DNA of 64,000 bases. Origin: Cloeon dipterum. Taxonomy: Eukaryota; Arthropoda; Insecta; Ephemeroptera; Baetidae. The position numbers and the translations under genes were made by a program. Under the pieces are notes generated by a model. The model had not been told where the DNA came from. It ran no database searches and saw nothing but the letters and a program-made list of their open reading frames with translations. The stretch spans positions 20,233,681 through 20,297,680 of the forward strand of contig NC_088786.1 in NCBI RefSeq assembly GCF_949628265.1, read 5' to 3'. This document shows positions 56,230 to 64,000 of this stretch, one piece after another (position 1 is the first letter of the stretch; each line of letters begins with the position of its first letter).

Positions 56230-59200
56230 CTAGTTGCTAACTCTTTTAAACTAGAGGGCTTTATTCTTTTGAATAAAATCTATTTTTTCTAACAATCATT
56301 GAAGACCATAGTGCAATTTAAGTATGGATTTTAATATAGTAAATATGTATGAAATTAAAAAATCCCAAGTGCAAATAATTTAGTTTTTTATTCATACAGA
56401 AAAACAAAGAACTATGCTCTTTAATATATTTATCTTATTGGCATATATTCCCTAACAATCTGTTGACCAATTATTCAGTGGCTCAAAATTTCTGCTCGGC
56501 ATAACAGAGGGTAACTATTGCAACAATGTTGTCGCTTCCCCTGGCTGGACAGGCGAGCGAGCGTTTATTTAAACTGAGCACCCTTGGGTTCTATACACTG
56601 CAGCATTCGCTTGAGCAGACCTCTTAGAGTACATTGTCGTTGGCCGGTAGCACTCACATCTCAGAGTGCACGAGAGTGTTTACCATGGAGCAGCGAGCAC
56701 TGATCGGAAGACTGATTTTATACCCGGGCAGCACACGCGCAAGAGGAAAATTCGACTCCACTATAAGGGTGTAAATACACATAGAGGGAGGAGAGGAGAT
56801 TGGTCCAGTCGACTGGCCAAGTCTCCAATAATAAAAATAAATACACCGGAGGGACGCAAACAGAAATGGAGAGTGCAATTTTTTATTGTTTCCCGAAGAC
56901 GAGCTGTCCAACGGAATGAGGCAGCAAAGTACAAAGTTTGCAGTCCATAACTTTTATTATTGTGCATGCTGGGAATGCTGGCGAAAAAGTTTGCCGAGAG
57001 ACCGTGTTGCTGTCCTGTTCGGTGAGAAACGAGAAAGGGAACTCTTTTCTTGATTTGTCGCTGCTTCGGCAAAAACCCCACGTGGAACGTCAAGGCGAGC
57101 AGAAAGCAGTTTTATATATCCGCGAGTAAATTCCATCAAGCAAATAGTTCCTCTCATGAGAAATGGCCGCCGCCGAGCACGTTGCAGTTCACCTCGTCTA
57201 TTTCCAGCTCTTGGAAAGGCTCCAAATCGAGCATTGTAATGGAAAAGTTAAAAGCCAAAAGTTGACAGGCGCACAAGAGGACAGTATGTTTTGCGGAAAT
57301 TTAATTTAATAATGGAATTTCCCCGCAAAAACGAATAAAAAATGGTAAGAAAAATATATTCATTTCAATGCATCTGTCCTGAATTTCTCCATAAAAATTG
57401 TTTTACAGTCTATACGATATTTTGCACGATTGTTATGATATTTAAAACGAAACTTTTAAGTTCTTTCCAATGTTGAAAATATTGACTGGAGAATTATCCA
57501 CGGACCAGAGTTCATTTAACCATTTATGGGATTTTTGCCTCATTTGCATTTCGTGTTACGTACAATTGTGGTTGGCCGTGCGGGGTAAAAGAGCAGAGGC
57601 CGTCGCTGCCCCACTTTGTTAATCTAGTGATTAATCCCGCCTACCTACCTACGTCCCTTTTAAATTCTCTCGTGTGCGAAAATTAGGAAATTAGCGGTAG
57701 GTGGGTGCGCTTGCTCGTTGGGATTTGCATTTAATCGCGCTAGAAAGAGCAACGCGCGATTTCCATTGACGTTTCGACCGGGGAGCTAATTTGGCATTCA
57801 TAAATATGTGTAACGAGTGCAACGAACCCGGGCATCCGAGGTGATGAATGCAAATTGACAATTTAATCCTCGTAAAATATGAAGGAGAGAGGCCACGCCA
57901 CGCCAATTCTCCAATTTGCCTAGCTGTTTGGTTTTATCTGCACAAAGTTGTTTTAATACCATTTGCTGCTTCATTGCTCGTGAAAAATTCATTGAGTGAC
58001 GAGGAAATCTGGTTTGACAGACGGAAATACTATACACCCTCCGGTTCTACTCGGAAATTACACAAGCAAGAGCTTTATGTAAGCCCTGCCAGTCTAACAA
58101 CACTCTGCAGAAATTAATGAACGATGAGTATTTTTCGAAATTTCAATTCACAAAGGAAAACGTCTGTCACTTTGTGGGATTGAGACGGCATGTCGTCTCT
58201 CTCACAACCAAAGTCTTGTGGGGGAAAAGCACTTGTGCCAAAAAGCTGATAAACTCCGCTCCTGGGGGTAGATCAATTTTCCGGCTGCGCGATTTGTTGA
58301 ATTCAGGTCGTCCGGATTATATCTGAGAAAGCCGATTTTTATCCAACGATAGTCCTTCAATAAATCAAACACGTGCTTATACGCTCACACACACGAACCA
58401 CTCCTGAAACTTCTTCTTTATAGTGGCAACATGATTACAACGAGCGAAGAGTGAAATGAGCTGCTCGCAAGTGAAATATAATACGTTCACTCTATAATTT
58501 GCCAATTACACGCTCAACAAGCAGCAGCAGCGGCACATTCCGCAGCACAACCTCCAATTAAAGCTAACGTAATAAATAATCGAACAAGCCATTTGTGCAG
58601 CCCTCGTTAATCTCAAATCCATCTTGATATTTTTATTATCTCACTCTCTTTACGAACTAACAATGCGTCTGCTTTCCAGACGACTTCATTCAGAAACAGA
58701 GTCGTCTGTTGTCAGTGGGTTTACACATTTGCATAAAGAAAAACTGGAATAAATTAAAAAATATAATGGGTTAGATCTTTTAGAAACTGGATATGCTGCT
58801 CTGGTTTTAAAAGAGAGCATTCCTCTTACTTCGAAAATTGTGGGCTTTTTTGCTACTATTCGATAAGTGTTTGATAAAGGATAACGAATTTCCATGATAG
58901 CTCCCGTTAATTTAGGTTGGATCCATGCATCAGTAATATAAATTATTAACTTGAAATTTCAAACTGTCGTAATTTCTTGGATGGATTTCAATAAACTTTA
59001 TATTTTTGGAATCTGCTTAGCGTGACGAATCACATGATGTGCAAATAATTTCATACTTTTGAATAATTATGATTTTTCACAAAAATTCTAGCTTTGATAA
59101 TTTGACGGCTTGCACTCGAATTAACATTTATCAAAAAATAGTTTTCAAGAAATCAAGATAATTTTAGCTAATAAATTTTATGCGGGCAGCATAACTTGCT

Positions 59201-62200
59201 GGTAAATATACGAGCCATGAATTTATAAAACGGGACATAGAGTTGAGAATTTTTTCCCTGAATGTGTAAAAATTATAAATTTCCGAATTCGCCAAGTTTA
59301 TTGTTCTAGCCCTCATTGGTCCGCGCATTTCTCTTGTAAAATGCTCGCTAAAATATTTAGCAATTCATTCACCATCCACTCACATGCGTTAAAAAAACAG
59401 TTGGCGACAGATCCCAATCGGAATGGCTGACAAACAAGTACAGGCCTGGCTAAAATTACCATTTTTCAATGACGGATGATCATCGAAAAAGTAACTGTTC
59501 ACACGCTCAAATGAATCAACATGTCAAATTTGATATGGATCTGTCGCCCACATTGGCTTCGATGGATTAATTATGGTGTAAAAATATAATTCCAATTAGC
59601 GGAATGGTACGGGGCACACGAAACCCACACCACCCGTAAGTAAATGATGTGCGTATATGTTGTTAAATTGGCAATCTCTGATTTATGCTGCTGATCAGCA
59701 GAGTGGAACGAACGCGGCGGCGGCACGACATACACACGCGGACACCAACGATCGGACACAAAGGCAAACACATATCGCATGTCACACCGACTGCATCCCT
59801 CAACATCATCCATCACCGAGCGGCCCCTACAGTGTATAACTCGGCCCGACGGCGCTGAACAAACACGTGTGTAGATTCCAATCTAATTATTGCAGGTATC
59901 TATCCACCGCCGCTGCAAATACCCGTGTTTACCGATTTTGTCCAGCGAGCAGGTGCGCGTTTGCGTTTTGTTTGCTGCTCTCTCTTGCTACAGTTCGATT
60001 AAAAGTGGATTGGACAGTGATGGCAGGTTTGATGCGCAAAATTGGAATTGATTATTAAGCACGGAGGCGACACGCGCGTATCCCCTGCCTCGGATGCTGT
60101 ATTACACAGTCGGGTCAGTGCGCGCGCGGAGCTCCATTGATGGTTAGCAGGTGGACCGTGATCCTCTCGATTCGGCGTCAGCACTTTGACATGATTAATT
60201 GGCCCCGGATTGTATAAGACAAAGAAATTTCTCTGTCAAAGTAACTTTTGAGAAATCATGTAGATGTTAATTAAAGCACTACGAGACGCTAATACAAATT
60301 TTAGTTTGATGTTTTTAGAATTTTAAAAATGAAAAAAATTGGCATTCGTCCAACTAGAGATTTAGTTTCTTATGTGTTCAAACGACACTCCTGCCATGGC
60401 TTCCACTTTTTAATCTGTCAAATCAAATAAATGCGTCGAATAGCTGTTTTGTATGAACTGAGATTTGCCTGTTGCATATATATTTTACCATTTCTTAAGC
60501 TGTGATCAAAATACTGTAACTCTGTTATGTGAAGCTGCCAATGTGAAATTGTGAACATGTTATTATGATTTTTTTATATCTGTCTGTTGGACACGTTCGA
60601 GTTTCTTTTTAAATAAATTATTACCGCAAATTTTAAGAATAACCAATATATCTTTTTTTTCATTTAGGAGAAATGAAGCGTGATGATTGCATAAGTTGCT
60701 GAAAAATTCGCTTGAATTGCTAAATGGAAAGAAGTCTGCGATGATTCGAGGCATATACCGCTTTAATTGACCGGAACGATTCCACTAAGCCGCCTTTGAC
60801 GAGCGAGTCGCGCGACCGCCTGACACCTGCTGATGGCTGAATGGCCGCATTTAAGGTGCACTGACATGTATCTCGAAAATAATTTGGCACTCTGTTTTTA
60901 CTCTTGCACGTACGCCGGCTGCAATAAAACTGCAGGGGCTCTACTTGCCAGCTTTGCTCTTTATTTATGCGCGCGAGTACAGAGATTTTTTTCAACATCA
61001 TCAAACAGTCACTTTATGTGTAGTGAGTTCTCTTCGTTACCGTTATGCAAATCCCCTTGCCGGGTAGCGCGTCCGTGCTCGCTTTCAGCGGCGTTTTTTT
61101 CCTTGGCTGCTTTTAATATCAGTTGATTTTGTATGAAAAAAAATTCACGCTGTTATAAATTTGCACGCGCACTTTCTGCCTGTCTTGAGCTGGGAGTCAA
61201 AAAGCGTGAAAACGCGCCTTTCCTTCCATCTGGAAGGCGACGAAATGAATTTTTCAACTAAAGTTGACAGGTATAGGGATGGAAAGAGCAGCTGACTGTG
61301 AATTTGAATTTTCCCCCAACCAATCGATTTTCCACTTTCTTAAAAAGAGGTTGGGAAGCGAATATGAAATAAGGATATAGAGAATTAGATTGGAGCTGTT
61401 CATCTATGAAAAAATTGAATAAAACACCTATGACTCTTCTGTCAGTGTTAATATTTTAACCATGATAGGTGACTAAAAATAAACAGCTGGAGAGAAAAAT
61501 CATTTTGCGGTTAAAATCGACACAGCAAAGGAGTAGTTGAGTTAATTTTCTTTCAAACAGTTTTTTTAATTCCCTCTTCATGTGAATTTTTCAAGGAAGA
61601 CCCAACAGCTCCCCGTTGGGAGCTCTCATATTATGAAAACATTTACCTCAATTTGACCCTCCACGCGCCTTGAGGGTGCACAGTAACTAAATTTTGAGCA
61701 CATCAAGGCGCTTCGTGATCGCCCTGATAGCTTATTCCGATGGGTCAAGTTGCACGCATTCTGAAAGCCCTTGACTTGGCCGTTCGAACGGTGTGCAGAT
61801 CTTCTATCGATCGTGGTCTCGAGGTAACAACCATTTCAAAAATCTTCATTTTTTTAAACATGTCAACTATAAAAAACCTCATTTAGAAGATTTTACACAA
61901 GATTTAGACCATGCTTTTCAATTAAACGCTGTCTTGTAAATTTCGCAACTCAGCAGCTTTACAAATATCTTTGACACCTTCATTTCCATGTCGAATGATC
62001 GTTGAAAATTTGTTACATCAGATTAGGCACGTTTTCGATATGAGTGCGCTTGACAGTTAATGATGTCGAAATAATTACAGCGGCGCGGATATATACAACA
62101 AGAAATTGCGCGAGCGGAATACGTGATCAGCAGTGCGCAGGTTGCGTGCCGAAATTAATCAAACGGATTGCAAACAAACTCGATCAGACACACACGCGGC

Positions 62201-62700
62201 TGATTGAAATTTATTCGGATGCGACAACATGCACATCACTCGGCAAAATGTGTTTTCCCGACACGCCCGACGAGTTGCGGCTGCAAACACGTGCAGAATA
62301 ACGACTATAGCTCCGCGCGCCCGGCGTCTGGATGGCGGATATTTCATTTGGATATTACGAAATCTCTGCGCAGCATCCATCACGAAATGGTTGGATAGAT
62401 GGATATGCATCCGGGGATAAGCTTTTCATATATCACCGCCGCGGCTTTTGTGGAAATATGCAAATCACTCCCGCGGATGCATGCAGCTCCCCATCAGCGC
62501 GGAGAGTTCACACGTCAGGCGAGCTTTCCCAGTGTATGTCACACATTTATTTGTAATGATATAATCGAAAAGTGTGTCAGTGTTTAATCAATATGTGCTG
62601 AGCGGACTAGCTCACTCCTTCTCGTGTATGAAGCTGTATAATGGATGGGCGGGATAATCGCAAGTTACATAATATGCACTTGCACCCTTCTCTCATTGCG
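56230..62700. other. Non-coding spacer
   Basis: No supported coding exon on either strand. GC-richer islets near 56500-57200, 57580-58330 and 59690-60180 alternate with AT-rich sequence. Apart from the repeat copy at 60393-60556, nothing specific is seen. Confidence 0.35.
60393..60556 (+). repeat. Dispersed repeat family 3, copy 2
   Basis: Shares ATGGCTTCCACTTTTT, TTTTACCATTTCTT and AAATTGTGAAC in order with 20851-20986. Confidence 0.4.
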
Positions 62701-62716
62701 AGGTTTAGCGGATTGG

Positions 62717-63080
62717 AAGTATCGCTGGCCTGAGATCGAGACGGCAGCGCCGCAGCGATAGCCAGCGGAAGCGAGTCAAGCGATAAGTCAAGCTGCTGAC
62801 GCTGACCTGCCTTGTTGTTTGCGCTGGCTGTCGCGGGGGCGCTGCTGTCTCGATCTTAGGCCATCACTGTAAGCCAATCAGAGAAAAGTGAACCGATCGT
62901 TTCTCGGATTGGTACTCGGAGTTCTTCTGCCACCTTTTGCTAAGTTAAAACAAAATATCGCCAAAGTAGCGGTTTTATCGTTTATTGACTGAGTGATTCG
63001 GCTGCATCACCAATTCTTAATTCGATCGAACCTCAGGAAACGAGTAGAACTGTCAAATATAATATTTCAGTGCTACTTTC
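62717..63080. repeat. Foldback element family 2, copy B
   Basis: The arms 62721-62767 (ATCGCTGGCCTGAGATCGAG...GATAGCCAGCG) and 62822-62868 (CGCTGGCTGTCGCGG...GATCTTAGGCCATCACT) are inverted repeats of about 47 bases around a loop of about 54 bases. Downstream sequence (GTGATTCGGCTGCATCA, ACTGTCAAATATAATATTTC) also matches copy A. No coding capacity, so it is a MITE-like non-autonomous element. Confidence 0.7.
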
Positions 63081-64000
63081 AATATCTATCGCCTTGAAAC
63101 ATACTGGACATTTCTTTTTATTTGTGTTTCCCAGAAAAACCAACCGTGGAGCAGCCTACTGAACGGATAATTGTGAGAACCCTGATGGATGACCCATAGT
63201 GTACTCCAGAGATGGCGGCAAAGTTAAGCCGGCGGAAAATGATATATATTCGTGGAATCGTTTTGGTTGCATGAGCAACATGTTGACAACACGGTTTGCA
63301 GAGTAATTATCCCAACGCGCATAGGCTGCGCCCTTTCAAAGGCCGCCTTTGAAAAAGCCATTGGACAAATTCCATATCCCCGGCCGTGTTTGAAGCTGAA
63401 AATTATTCATTTTGATGAGGAGCAGCAGCTAGCTCGTTTTTCCCTTTTCGGCCGCTTGTTCGCTCGCGAAATGCATGCTGGAATACTCGACTGCGCGCTT
63501 TAAATAAAACATTAGCGAAAAGAGCTGTGAGAGATGTCCGGGCTGCAAACCCCAGGCTCGATGGGCCTCTTTCGGCTACTTCACGTGCACGCACGCCGAT
63601 TCTCTCTCTCTCTCTCTTCCCTCGCTGCCGTTAAATTAAAAATTCATTTTTCCGTTGAAAGCGCCAGATGAAGAAAAAAATCGACTTCTCTCGGATTTGT
63701 TTCCGGCTCGAAATGCATTCATTTTAAAAAGGAAAAAAGCAGCAGCCGGTGAAATATAAGAGAGCCCAAAGAAACTCTGCCTTTGAAGTCAGGAAAAAGC
63801 TCCCTCGCTGAAAAAAAAATCTTTCTGCTGCATATAATACTGCTTTATGTAATTACGTGTGTTTCGCGCGCAGCTCAAAAGGAAATACGCGAAAATGCTT
63901 TCGTTAGGACAACAAAGCTTTCAGTTTTTCCAGGCTTGTCAAAGTTTTTTTAAATCAGCCGGTAGAGAAGGGTTGGCAGGAAAAATCTGCTCGGCGAACA
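63081..64000. other. Non-coding end of the window
   Basis: No supported gene. A (TC)n tract lies at 63600-63618, and GAGATGGCGGCAAAG at about 63210 resembles a YY1/Pho or weak CTCF site. Confidence 0.35.

Noticed and set aside
62159-62556. Overlapping short open frames near the right end
   Set aside because: No shared domain, no splice signals in frame and no similarity to neighbours.

Overview
This is a eukaryotic nuclear window from an arthropod, most likely an insect. It is AT-rich, the genes are split by many short GT-AG introns (down to about 49-53 bases), and the gene content includes a CLIP-domain serine protease, which is characteristic of arthropods. The species cannot be fixed from sequence alone. 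No bacterial, organellar or viral gene, tRNA, rRNA or CRISPR array was seen.

The gene-dense left part (1-28 kb) holds six genes whose exons join in frame from end to end or nearly so: the 3' end of a ninein-type centrosomal coiled-coil gene (1-2296, +); a small tail-anchored CCDC167-like gene (-) whose best first exon lies upstream of, and so encloses, a same-strand GTPBP10-type mitochondrial GTPase gene (3850-5484, -); a secreted chymotrypsin-fold protease (6885-8697, +) with a TATA box; a 556-residue CLIP-domain trypsin-like protease (9308-15449, -) that resembles fly CG7432; and a 565-residue TAX1BP1/CALCOCO-type selective-autophagy receptor (23332-27674, +).

The right part (28-64 kb) is mostly non-coding. 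It holds two unrecognised genes arranged tail to tail (42834-44481, + and 48038-53477, -). Their last two coding exons are clearly paralogous, with the same phase-0 intron directly after a conserved cysteine motif. The plus-strand gene has a PPxY motif and the minus-strand gene has a membrane-proximal Arg stretch. The 5' ends of both are unresolved. The long spacers carry GC-richer islands with microsatellites that could be promoters or enhancers, a degenerate non-LTR retrotransposon relic near 32.1-32.4 kb, and dispersed repeats.

Other structures worth attention: a nearly perfect loop-less palindrome with about 95-base arms next to a long (TA)n tract inside an intron of the CLIP protease gene; a three-copy dispersed repeat (7.7, 30.3 and 49.2 kb); a two-copy foldback element (56.0 and 62.8 kb); and a hairpin repeat near 21.6 kb. 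The genes are ordinary housekeeping and secreted-protein genes without an evident shared pathway. I found no convincing new multi-gene system. The most unusual items are the nested CCDC167/GTPBP10 arrangement and the inverted paralogue pair.
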